DNA of 64,000 bases from Plantago ovata (taxonomy: Eukaryota; Streptophyta; Magnoliopsida; Lamiales; Plantaginaceae): contig CM051457.1 of NCBI GenBank assembly GCA_028274465.1, positions 13,567,097 to 13,631,096 of the forward strand. The letters run 5' to 3'. The translations under genes and the position numbers were made by a program. Positions 1 through 10,096 of the stretch are shown one piece after another (positions within the stretch are counted from its first letter, which is position 1; every line of letters begins with the position of its first letter). Below the pieces are notes generated by a model. The model did not search any database. It was given only the letters and a program-made list of their open reading frames with translations, and was not told the origin of the DNA.

Positions 1-84
1 ATATCACTCCGGAGAGCAGCCCAGGAGTATCCGCGCCAACCCAAAGGGTCGGAACTTTAGTCGATTACTGATCGGGGCGTTACA
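1..84 (-). mobile_element. LTR-like repeat end, cut by window edge
   Basis: Read on the minus strand the segment begins TGTAACGCCCC and soon contains a stretch nearly identical to the one in the solo LTR at 11427-11679 (core CTCCTGGGCTGCTCTCCGGA here, with two or three differences there). It therefore looks like the 5' end of a related LTR running off the left edge. The target duplication cannot be seen because the other end is outside the window. Confidence 0.6.
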
Positions 85-600
85 TATATACTCTTTGGTA
101 AGTACAACTTATTTACGATTGTTATCTATAATGGCACAAATGATGATTGTGAGAATATTTGTTACTTTCTTTTTTCTTTTTGGACCATTATTCTTAGAAA
201 TTTTACTCCTACTTAATCATTTTAATTTTATTGTTTTACTTTATTTTTTATTGATCAATGTTATACTCATACGTTTCTTTAGATTTTTTATGTTTACTTT
301 TGGATTAGAGTTTTAGAAGGTTTGTATAATGAGTGTGATTATGTTTGATTTAATGGCAGAACCCACAATAAAGTTGTGGGATAAAAATTTGCCAAAAATA
401 AAAATGAACAAAAATGTAAAGAATCTAAAGAAACGAAAAAAATAAAATGAAATACATAAAAAATCTAAAAAAACTGATGAGTCCATTATATAGGATTTGT
501 TCGTTTAATTATATCGTGCAAATTTCTAATTCAATATTCAAATCTTTCCTTATCAATGCCGTGTAAATTTCTAATTCTATATTTGTGTTGTTTTCTTTTT

Positions 601-934
601 GAGTATTTAATAATATGTCGGTTACCGACGAGTTAATAACTAGTTGTATTGGTTCAAACACAAATGTAACAATTGTCAATGCATAATTCTGGAGCAATTA
701 GATAGATCAACTTATTTAGAAAAAAATAATGTCAATATATATATGTGAATTGAATGTTATTTTGTTTATTTTTGGAAATTGAAAAGGTATTTTTATTGAA
801 TTTAAACTGTCATGTGTCGCTCTCTGATTGGTTCGGTTGATCAAAAAATTTCACCTACCAATTTCACGTGTCAATCATCTAACAAATATATATGCTCACG
901 TCGGTACGAAACCGACCTTAGAACAGAATACTCT
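601..934. mobile_element. MITE-like element with palindromic termini, copy 1
   Basis: The left end (about 601-636) reads GAGTATT followed by GTCGGTTACCGAC. The right end (about 897-934) read in reverse complement gives GAGTATT followed by GGTCGGTTTCGTACCGAC. These are imperfect terminal inverted repeats whose inner half is itself palindromic. The same motif, better preserved, bounds the element at 45850-46489, so the two are probably one family. No coding capacity and no clear target duplication were seen. Confidence 0.5.
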
Positions 935-1656
935 AAGTTACTTACCATTTGACATTATTATCAATATTGATATTATTATAAATTGAAATTAATCCATGAT
1001 TTCTTATCTTTAATTTATCCCCCCCCCCCCCATTTCTACTTTTATCTTCTTAATTAACCTGAATTAATTCATCCTCCATAATCCACACCACTTTATCGGT
1101 CCGATCAAATGTCTTCTATTTGATGTTGTTGAATATTTTTTGAACATCAAATTATTCTAAAATCACATTGAATAAAAACAAAAATAGAAAAATTGTAATA
1201 AATAGTCTGACATTTATATTATTTTAATATAATCTGTAAGTGATTTGTGTTAAAAAAAAAAGTAAATGAAATGAAATGAAGTTTTTTTACTTGATAGTGC
1301 ATTTTAAAACGTTGGGAATGATTTAGTCAAACTTTCTTTTTCATTTGCATCTGTTATAAAATACAATTACTGATTTGAGTATTAATTAAATATTTCCCAA
1401 ATTTGCATGATTAGAGTCATACACCTCAAGTATTAATTAAATATTTCCCAAAAGTTTGCATGAAATTTCCTATGGTCAAAATTTACGAAAATTGCACTGT
1501 TTAAGGCGTTGTAATAAAAATATTTAAGGCGTTTTTTTTTTCTTCTTAAGTTAAAAATATCTTTGAATAGTTAAATTATTAATTAAGGCTTTTTTATTTC
1601 TTTGTTTCGAATAACTGAAAAGGGAATTTTTGTACTTGACCCCATGCACCTCTCTG

Positions 1657-1666
1657 TATATATATA
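1657..1666 (+). promoter_or_regulatory. TATA box of the S-protein homologue gene
   Basis: A TATATATATA tract lies about 60 bases before the start codon at 1724, which leaves room for a short leader of roughly 30 bases. The position is typical for a plant core promoter; no other element was assigned. Confidence 0.5.
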
Positions 1667-1723
1667 CCACCACCATATATTACATTTTAGAACACATCTC
1701 ATCTTTCATCAAGCTCCATATCT

Positions 1724-2125
1724 ATGGAGATCAAATACCTCATTGCGTTTCTAATACTTTTAGCCTACCATTTCTCAGGCACAGAATCATGTTTTGGGGC
1801 ACCAAGACATCATGTACATGTATCCAACAAGCTTCCTAATCCACCCATGTATTTGCACTGCTTTTCCCGAAATGATGATCTTGGAAACAATACGCTTACT
1901 ACAGGTCAGGTTCAAAGCTGGAACTTCTGTGTTGGCCCATTCACACTGTTCTCTTGCACGGCTCTGTGGACAACAAAACAATTGAAATTTGATGCATACA
2001 ATGTTCGATGGTACCCCGACTATTGTAATGACGGCACGTGTTACTTCGAGATTAGTAGCGACGGTCTCTATTTTTCTAAATTCTACCCACCAGGAAAAGA
2101 TTTGAGTTTGTGGGCTAAGTGGTGA
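1724..2125 (+). CDS. Plant self-incompatibility S1 family (S-protein homologue, SPH)
   Basis: A 133-residue, intronless, secreted small protein. Residues 1 to about 22 form a hydrophobic signal peptide. The mature part carries the family pattern: HVHVSNKLPN at 30-39, then LHCFSRNDDLG at 44-54, a W-x-F-C segment at 66-69, and a C-terminal D-x-C-x(4)-C-x-F-E-I region at 99-110. Cysteines at 46, 69, 78, 101 and 106 could form the family's disulphides. In poppy the founding member is the stigmatic self-incompatibility determinant; most relatives are SPH genes of unknown, often floral, function, and that weaker call is the right one here. A TATA box lies at 1657-1666 and an AATAAA at 2164. Start choice: the first ATG, directly giving the signal peptide. 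A longer overlapping frame (1630-1839) lacks any family motif. Confidence 0.9.
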   Translation: MEIKYLIAFLILLAYHFSGTESCFGAPRHHVHVSNKLPNPPMYLHCFSRNDDLGNNTLTTGQVQSWNFCVGPFTLFSCTALWTTKQLKFDAYNVRWYPDYCNDGTCYFEISSDGLYFSKFYPPGKDLSLWAKW

Positions 2126-2568
2126 TAATCTATGTATCCTTTTCTATATTCTTTTATGATTTGAATAAAATGATGATAACCAGCAGCTTCGATCATTAAT
2201 GTTGTTTACTCCCTCTGTCCTGCTATTCATTGTAAATCAGTTTTTACTACATCGTATCGTGTCGTGATTATAAAGCAAAAAAGTAGTCGACTGGTAAAAG
2301 ATGGTGCTAGTGAATAAGCATAAAAGATTCTTAAAATTTGAATCGTGAACTATACAGGATAAGCGGAAAGCCACATACAGCAAGCAGTTCTTGCTTCAAT
2401 CATAGCTGAAGGAGATGAAAAGCAATCCGATGTTGTTGTAATTAAGTACACTATACATTATGGCAAGGTTTCACAAACTATTCTACATATATAGATCATA
2501 TAACAAATACAAAATACAGTAGTAGTAGTAGTATATATACTATGCCTTACCTTTTAAAGTTTTGAAAC
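2126..2568. other. Intergenic, convergent 3' ends
   Basis: This short spacer separates the S-protein gene and the RING-H2 gene, which point at each other. It has an AATAAA signal at 2164-2169 for the left gene and an AGT trinucleotide repeat near 2518-2533. TACTCCCTCTGTCC at about 2209 resembles one Stowaway terminus, but no partner end was found. Confidence 0.5.
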
Positions 2569-3642
2569 TCAGTTGGGAGGAGCATCAGTTGATGAAGAGC
2601 CCTGCTGTTGAGCACCTGATGATGCTGAATTTTCACTACCAGGCGACGAAAATAGGCTGCTGAAAGGCCATGGAAGAGGGACTGAGAATTGTGCCCCGTT
2701 ATCATTGTTGTTCTCTTCATTGCTGCTGTTACTAATATTCCTCAATCCCTCAGATTCAATCTTGGACTCGTCATCTGATGGTAACTGATACCTACACACG
2801 GGACAAGAGCTATGAAGTTCAAGCCATGGCAAAATGCAATCGCTGTGGAACTTATGTTTACAAGGCATCTCCTTCACTTCAGTCCCGACCTCACATTCAT
2901 CTAAGCAAACGGAACACTGCAAAGCCTCTTCGGTTTTCACATTCGCCAAAGCTTCCACAGCCTCCTTCTTAGCAGGTGGTGTCCCATACCTGTTAGGATC
3001 ATTTTCTGCCAGATGCTGCAACAAAAGATCAAGACCAGGGCCCATGAAGTAATCGCTCAAAGATCCAAGTGGAATCCGGTTTTGTGAATTATCACCACTG
3101 GTGTCGTATGGATCCTGAATAATTATAGTCTGGTTGAAAGGATTGACTAGAATCACTCGGTCTCTTTCCCTGTCACCGCCATCTCTTTGTCTGCCCGTCT
3201 GACCATCATTACTCTCGGGATTTTCCGACTCAGGTAGAACTCCTGATCGCCCATTCTGGAGGAGTCGGAGAATGGCAGCCGTGCTCCTTCGTCTTGTCCT
3301 CATTAGTATACTAAGTTCACGATCAATCTCCGCCTCTTCATCGTCATCACCATCATCATCCTCTTCGAAATCAAAGCGCCTGAGCCGGTGACGACGGCGA
3401 CGTTGTGGATTGCTCATCATGCCAAGCAAAATCGGAGCCCAGAGAGAGAGCGCTCGGTCAGAATCAGGCCCGCCAATCCCTAAAAGAGGATTTTCGTTTT
3501 CTTGAGATGGCTCAGATGCCATTTCTTCAACAAAACCACTTAGACATATGGGACATTTTACGGACTCAACCTCCGTTATCGGATTGACCATCTGTGAACA
3601 CATGTGACACCAGTACCTAGACCCCTCTGCTGCTTCCTCCAT
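2569..3642 (-). CDS. RING-H2 E3 ubiquitin ligase with N-terminal zinc ribbon (SIRP1/CRT1-like)
   Basis: A 357-residue intronless coding region. Residues 12-33 form a CxxC...CxxC zinc ribbon (C12, C15, C30, C33, in the context YWCHMC and VKCPIC), as in the Arabidopsis At5g56340/At3g13430/At1g55530 group. Acidic and Arg-rich stretches follow at about 90-120. A canonical RING-H2 domain spans 243-283 (CSVC, PCKHKFHSDC, SSCPVC), the E2-binding module that transfers ubiquitin; the PW after HSDCIL is the usual E2-contact tryptophan site. The tail is Ser/Asn-rich. Substrates cannot be inferred. The 5' leader appears spliced: a strong donor (AAAG then GTAGGTA) lies at 4007/4006 and an acceptor (CAACAG) ends at 3678, giving a candidate 5'-UTR intron of about 330 bases. 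From memory, Arabidopsis relatives sit beside VOA1-like and SKS genes, as here. Confidence 0.9.
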   Translation of the reverse strand: MEEAAEGSRYWCHMCSQMVNPITEVESVKCPICLSGFVEEMASEPSQENENPLLGIGGPDSDRALSLWAPILLGMMSNPQRRRRHRLRRFDFEEDDDGDDDEEAEIDRELSILMRTRRRSTAAILRLLQNGRSGVLPESENPESNDGQTGRQRDGGDRERDRVILVNPFNQTIIIQDPYDTSGDNSQNRIPLGSLSDYFMGPGLDLLLQHLAENDPNRYGTPPAKKEAVEALANVKTEEALQCSVCLDECEVGTEVKEMPCKHKFHSDCILPWLELHSSCPVCRYQLPSDDESKIESEGLRNISNSSNEENNNDNGAQFSVPLPWPFSSLFSSPGSENSASSGAQQQGSSSTDAPPN

Positions 3643-6332
3643 TTCTCAAATCCAAGTTCTTAATTGCCCTTCTCTGCCTGTTGAAAGTACAAAATGATGT
3701 TCTTATATTCATTTAAAACATGAGATCAAAACTCAAAAGGCCAATCATTTTCGATCGCGAAATACAGGTTAACTGCACAACTCTATACCCTCAAATTCTC
3801 TCTTGAACTAGCAAACAAGAACACATACTATATATAGTTACCCAATTTCATCAGCAAAATCTGAATAAAAAAGATGACCCAGAATTCAATATCAACAATA
3901 ATGCTTGAATTCAAAATAAGGGCATAGATATAGACAACATGATCAAGATCCTAGAGCCAAGGTCAACAGGTAAAACAAGACCAGACCAGACCAGACCTGT
4001 ACCTACCTTTGCAAAGACTAGAAATTGACTCAAAACTTGCAAAATCTGGCAGATCCAAATAGCAGTGATCACAAAGAATGAATGGACTATTTGTGCCTAC
4101 CTACATATACATACATATTTTACCATTCATGAGGAAAACGAAGGGTAGGTAAAAGAAAACCATGGCAACAACAATGACAAGAAGAAGTTACATATCCATC
4201 AAATGACAAGGATCACGAAGGCTAAACAACACAACCCCATTAGACATTTTTCCCACAATTTATCATATGCAAGAAACTGTCCTTATCAAGATTGAATTTG
4301 AACAGAAAAAAGAAAAAAAAAAAAAAGAAGGAAAAATTCAAGAAAACTGATCACATCATTATAACTACAAATTTACACAAAACTGATCAAGATTGAATTT
4401 GATTCGCCTGCAGAATTCGTTAACCTGCTGTGTTCTTGAAATTGATTTGATGGCCTTAATTTCTCAGTTGCTGGAGGAAAAAAGAAAAATGATGATATGT
4501 TTGTGTTTCTGTATGTATGTATGTATGTATCTGTGTGTGCATTGGAATCTCTATCTAGTTTCTTTATTTGCAGATGGTGGGCCATTAAGCCATGACATCT
4601 GCTTCAACTCAAAAGCCTTGTGTTGAGAGAGTCACATAATAATAATAATTTACACATAAAAAAATATGATTAGGAGCAATAATAAATAAATATGAGAGTT
4701 GGATTGAGAATGGCAAATGGAAACAGGTCATCTGTAAATGGTGAAGAAGACAGACAATAAAAGATTATACTCTTATTATTATTAGTAAATTAAAAAAAGA
4801 AAAAGAAAAGAATGGATATGGGTTTAGCTTTGGTTGATGACAAGAGATGTTGGGAAAAGGGATGATTGATGGAAACAACCTCAGATCAGACCGTCTATCT
4901 GTTTTCCCATCCCCATCCCATGTTCACTGTTCCCTCTTTTATACAGTTTCTTTTTTCCTTTAAACTTTTGTTATAATCTTCATATTGGTAGTAGAAATTT
5001 GAAATTTGATGAATGATTGGTCGGGAAGATGTGAATTTTTAAGGAGATTAAAGTTTTGGTCAACGTTTTATCAGGAAGAATTTGACTAAAACTATCAAAT
5101 TATGTATTTGAAATATGCAATTTAAAGGTTTTTTTTTAAAAAAAAAGAAGTTATTTATACTAAAATACGTTTGAAATAAAAAATGTAATTTAAAGGTGTT
5201 ATATACGTATTAAACGTAGATGTATGTCCTCATGTGTTTACCTACCAAATTAAAATTGATGTATCCAAGTAAGATTTTGAAGGCAAGCGAGCGGGTTGGG
5301 CAAAATGACTCGCGTTGTAGCGGGGAGTTTTGCTCCACTGCATTAATAATAACACTGGTCTGCGGCACAGGCACCGGGGAGACTATGGTGATGGTTAAGG
5401 ATTTCCAGCGGCCGATCCAAATGTGGTGCAACGTGAATTTAGTGCGGAAATGAGGAAAGTATAGAAGAATCTAGACGCAGTGTGGCTTGTTAGGTTTAGA
5501 GCGACCTGGTCAAGTACTTCACATGTTCGAATTCTTTTGCTTGTCAAAATTTCATGACATTAAGCTTTAATAGTGGACATTTCTTGATTACGCACTTCTA
5601 CAACTTAATCTTTGACAGATCTTAAGCCACTTAAAAAGGACTTGAACTGGTAAGTCATTTGTCTATGTAATGTCATAGTACTGTATTTAAATCCATTGTA
5701 AACAGGCTAGAAATTTGGTGCACGTCATGTCCATATGAAATCTATCCTATCAAAGAAAATAACCTGCCTTGATTTTAACCAGAAAAGATTACCTGCTGCC
5801 CATATTAATTCGTGTGATCGATTCTTGAAGCATTTCATATAGCTAGCATGGTTGACATAACATTACTATTGCACGGTTTCTACAGAGACCCAAATACCCA
5901 GCCACACCTCTCTCCCAAAATTACACCAAAATCGGCGTCAATCAATGCAAAACATATAATACTCAACTAGGTCCAATAAATGTCAATCAATATTATCAAA
6001 TGAGCTCTAAGAATTTAATAATAAGATTTAATAAGACTTCACCACCTGCAAGTAAGATGAGATTGTCATTTCTACCTGACATATACTACTAACATGGGGA
6101 ATCCCTGTAGAAGGGAGACCTTGGATGATCCACAAGTGCAATCTTGGCACCACAAACTAGATGTATTTAATTTCTTTCCCTTTTTTTTTCCTGCGTGTTT
6201 TTGCAACAAAAAGAATGCAATAAAATTTGAAACTGTACAGCTTCCTGTCACCACCTTCGCTCACTGTGCAAGAAAATAAGAACGGCCCAAAAGACGGAAC
6301 TTGGCATTGCTGGAAGAAATGAACAACCCAGC
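3643..6332. other. RING gene leader/promoter and intergenic spacer
   Basis: The left part holds the candidate 5'-UTR intron of the RING gene (3678-4006) and its promoter. An ATGT microsatellite lies at 4511-4530. A less AT-rich island at about 5280-5470 has no recognisable protein, and a possible tRNA-derived SINE follows. The right part, to 6332, is the 3' flank of the AGTRAP-like gene. No further gene is supported. Confidence 0.5.
5470..5640 (+). mobile_element. Possible tRNA-derived SINE remnant
   Basis: GTGGCTTGTTAGG near 5482 resembles a degenerate pol III A box. About 40 bases on, ATGTTCGAATTC resembles a B box. The intervening GAGCGACCTGGTCAAGTAC fits a tRNA-like head. The 3' end and target duplications were not identified, so the limits are approximate. 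Confidence 0.35.
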
Positions 6333-9300
6333 TCAAACGCTCTGCAGCATTCTGATGTCATTCTTCAAATCCTGAAATGATCATTCCAAAACATCAGCAG
6401 AGAAGTTACTATATAGACTCTGAAGGAGGCTTGTGGACTCACTTACTTCTTTAGAACGAAGAGATCTACTCATGGATTGACTGAGTAAAGGACTTTCCGC
6501 AGAAGAAACAGAGTCAACAGCAGAAATGCCATTATCTAGTCCAGCCTGCCACATTCATATTCTAGAGTGAGTTAAATAAAGTTCAGGGACTCAGTTTGCT
6601 GGATTCAGGAAACAAGGCAGAAGAAAAACATTTGTAAAGCAGAAAAGACATTTATAGTAAATTTTACTTAAACCTATTAATTAGTCAATAGTCCACTACG
6701 ATTCAATGTTTGTAAACTTCACACAACCAGAAAGAACCATTTCAATAGATCTGGAACACATCTCCTGCCAGGGACTGCCAATGATGGGCACAAACAGCAG
6801 TGACAAGGGTGAAGACGACTACTTAACCATGGTCTATCTTACAGAGCGTAAAATAGAAAATATGATAAAGCAGATTAAACATGTAAATCTACATAAGCTT
6901 ATACTTATTCAAGTTAGTGGTCGGAATCAATATGAAAACTACCCCCACAAAGTGACAATATGGACAGTGATACGTGAACAACTGATACCTCAGAACTAAG
7001 TTTACGCAAGGTAAATACTATTCAACATGATTAAGAAAAGAAAAAAAAAACACCAATCTCCTAAAAGTACTTGGACCGTAAATAAATTTTTCATAAGTCC
7101 CAATTACCAGCTGTATTTGATAACTTATTGTGGTAAAACACTTCGAGCTTTTCTACTAGAAATAAAATATGCTGATGGGTATTTAAACATAAAATTATAA
7201 ATATCATAAACTTGATACATAGAAGTCATAAATAGAACTGTCTTTAGCTATGTTTTGAATCTCGACGGGTGGACCGTGGTCAACTCGGGTTTCTTGATGC
7301 CCGGAGGTCTCTCCGGTTGAGATGAGCAAATCTCAGAAGAAAAAAAAAAGGAACTTGGGTTTTTTCCGAGATTTCTACCGATTTTCTTTATGAAGGAAAA
7401 AAAAAAAAGGAGGGAATTTCAACTTGTCCTACACATTTTAGATTATACCTTCTACTATGAGTAATGAGTTTATGATATCTATGGTTTAATTTTGAATGTT
7501 ATTTGGTGATAAATATGTGTGATAGCTTTATTTAAAAATAAAATAATTATATATAATTTTATGTATTTATTATGTCGTCCGAGATGACCGGGGTTAACCC
7601 GCCCCAGGAGATTTTCCGAGATGACCCCCCGAGATGGTTTTCAGAACATACTAGACTTTTTAGTTTACCAGAAAACTGATCACCTCAAGGGACTTATTGG
7701 CATTGATGGCTGACCAACAGCTCAATCACATATGTTTTCCTCTATTATCAGAAATGCATCACAAATTCTACAAAGGCACCAATTTTATGGTCCAATTAGA
7801 CCAAGTAAAACAGTTCTATTATGAACTTCGTTCATGTATTGACCGTGTGCCTGTGTAAGTCAGTTTGTCATGAACAGGATCCTAGGTTTAAAATGATGCA
7901 AGGTAGAATAACAATACCATACCCCATGTAAATAATTCTCATCTTTGCCATCTTCGAATAGAGAAGAGAAATATGCAGGATCATATATGGAGCCACCAAG
8001 AACCTCATCAGCACCAGAGGAGCGTGTAGCTATTGCAGGAGCTGCAGGACTCAGAAAACTATTTCTCAAATCAACATCTGTGTCTCGAGGATTTGAGTTG
8101 TCAATGTAAGAAACTCCTAGTCTGTACATCTGTATCCATAATAATGAAGATGATAACTTCACCGAAAATCCAATAATTTGCATCCACAGAGTAAGCTTGA
8201 GAGAAAATCTAACATAGGTATCATAAACCTCTGCAGGAATGTGCCTGCATATGCAGAGAGGGGAAAAATTGAAGTTCCATGACAGATACAAGACAAACAA
8301 AATGGCTAATATAAAAATACAAACACTCCACAAGATCGAGCATGTCTTAAGAGGCCAAGTGTAGCTGGAGATCTCTTCAATAGTGACAATTAAGATGTAA
8401 CACAAGAACATAAATTGGAGTAATAATATTGTTTTTATCCATCAGATACTAAAAATAATGACTCGTACAGTTGCTTCTGTTTGCCGATCCGCTGAATTTC
8501 AAGGAAAGATGCACTATGTTGAACCAAGCAATAACAGTAAAGAAAGAAAATGAAGTGATAACAAGTCAAGGACGTTAGATGGGGATGGCAACAATGTCGA
8601 ACCTACAGAGAAAATTCTGAAGGAAAGTATCCCTAATCTTTGGGTCAGCCCAATGGTTATCTTCAAAGCATCTCTTTGATACTTCCATGAACAAGTATCA
8701 CACATGCGCTGCTAGGTATGATACCACAAAATACATGTAATCTTTATCATTTAAAGTTCCTACCCATGCCCAAAGGATATACTTAACATTCCAGGCATCA
8801 CCCAACCAAAACATTGGGAGCCCAAAATGGCATCCCATAAATTAAATGCAATGCCAAGTTGCGAAAATTAGTGGACCATTTTCTTTAGTACACCTGGCAC
8901 ACATAGCATCAGCCGACAACATCGAAACTCCGCATAGATATTCTCGGCGATCAATACTTCCCTAAGTCACAATCTACAGTACGAAAACCCGCTAGAAATC
9001 CACTAGACTCTACAATTTTGATTTACAAACACAAACCATGTCTACTAAGCAAGTTATACCAAAACCATGCAGCTGCCAGGATTAGCTACCATCCCAGCAA
9101 TTAGAACTTTCAAACTCTAACCCTGGAAGGAACTGTTAGGATGATATCCCCACAAGATGAACTGATAACTTGCAAGCTCCCTACTATTTGAGTTTCCTGA
9201 AACGAACAATGTCTGGTTGACGTATCACATCTCATTTTATTATACCACATATGTGAAACAAACAAGCTAAAAACAAAAGGTATTTTACCACTAACTGCTC

Positions 9301-10096
9301 CAGAATAGTCACCTTAAGGAGCTTTTTGCTATCAATTGCGTATAAATATGATTTGGAAAGAAATAAAATAAAATTAAGACTCTTCTGGATTTCAAATGTT
9401 TCAATAATCATCAATTGATCTAGAATTCTGTTTGATAGACATTCTACTGTGTCAAATACTAGGACAGTCATTTAAGCCTCACATCACTGGAAATTTGATC
9501 AGTTACATTTAACCAACCAACACTAAAATCACTTTGAGTCAGGTACAATCATTAATCCTCTCCACATACTTATTCTCTCCCTTTGCTAAATGCTCATTTA
9601 GCTTCTTCCCTTGATGTTACAGTTAGGTCCTCCTAATAACTACTACTACCATGGTACGGAGCAGTATTCAGATTCACACTTGCGATTTTGAAATGTTAAC
9701 TTCTCCAACAAGAAACACACAAGTACAGATAGAGACATTCATTCATTCATAAAACAACACAAAATTCTAAACATGTTTGCTTAAAATCGATAGATAATAG
9801 AAGACTAACCAGATATGGCTAGAGAATAGAAAGAACCAAGCAATGTCGAGCAAGGTGGAAGAGAATAGGAGAACGGCGTAGGTCCTGGCCAAGCTCTGGC
9901 TGCTGCTTTCAATGGCGACGAGAGCGAACAAGCAAATCCCTAAATTGACGAGCAAAACACCGTTGTAGAAAGCACCGAGGGATCCAAGGAGCGAAGAAGC
10001 AATCTGAAGGTAGATCAATCTGACGGCAAGCCACTGAATCTTATCATAGTCTAGAAACCAGGCCTGTATCTCTCTCCAAGGAAATCCACAACGCAT
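6333..10096 (-). CDS. Four-helix membrane protein, AGTRAP-like family
   Basis: Four exons read 5' to 3' on the minus strand: 10096-9810, 8244-7923, 6545-6447, 6371-6333. All junctions are GT-AG and keep phase, giving 248 residues. Residues about 22-41, 45-62, 73-93 and 108-130 are hydrophobic and predict four membrane helices; the second half is a hydrophilic tail containing LGGSIYDPAYFSSLFEDG. I recognise it as the conserved plant protein beginning MRCGFPWREIQAWFLDYDKI, assigned to the angiotensin-receptor-associated (AGTRAP-like) fold. Its biochemical role in plants is not known to me. Intron 1 is about 1.6 kb; intron 2 (7922-6546) holds a MITE-like insertion at 7251-7648. The gene is divergent from RHIP1 across 2.2 kb. 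A 97-codon frame inside intron 2 (6706-6999, +) has no family features and was left out. Confidence 0.8.
7251..7648. mobile_element. MITE-like insertion in intron 2 of the AGTRAP-like gene
   Basis: The left end reads TGTTTTGAATCTCG; the right end in reverse complement reads TGTTCTGAAAACCATCTCG, an imperfect terminal inverted repeat. A TA dinucleotide flanks both sides (7249-7250 and 7649-7650). The interior contains several CCGAGAT motifs and A-runs but no coding sequence. It sits in an intron between matching splice sites, so it need not disturb the gene. Confidence 0.5.

Larger units (their letters stand above)
85..1723. other. AT-rich intergenic DNA left of the S-protein gene
   Basis: No convincing coding sequence is present; the short reading frames here are low-complexity and lack family motifs. 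The stretch holds one MITE-like element (601-934), listed separately, a C homopolymer near 1020, a short direct repeat around 1385-1450 (ATTAATTAAATATTTCCCAA twice), and the TATA region of the next gene. Confidence 0.6.

Noticed and set aside
2209-2222. Stowaway-like end TACTCCCTCTGTCC
   Set aside because: No matching inverted end was found nearby, so an element cannot be defined.
6706-6999. 97-codon plus-strand frame
   Set aside because: It lies wholly inside intron 2 of the AGTRAP-like gene, has no recognisable motif and no promoter-like context.
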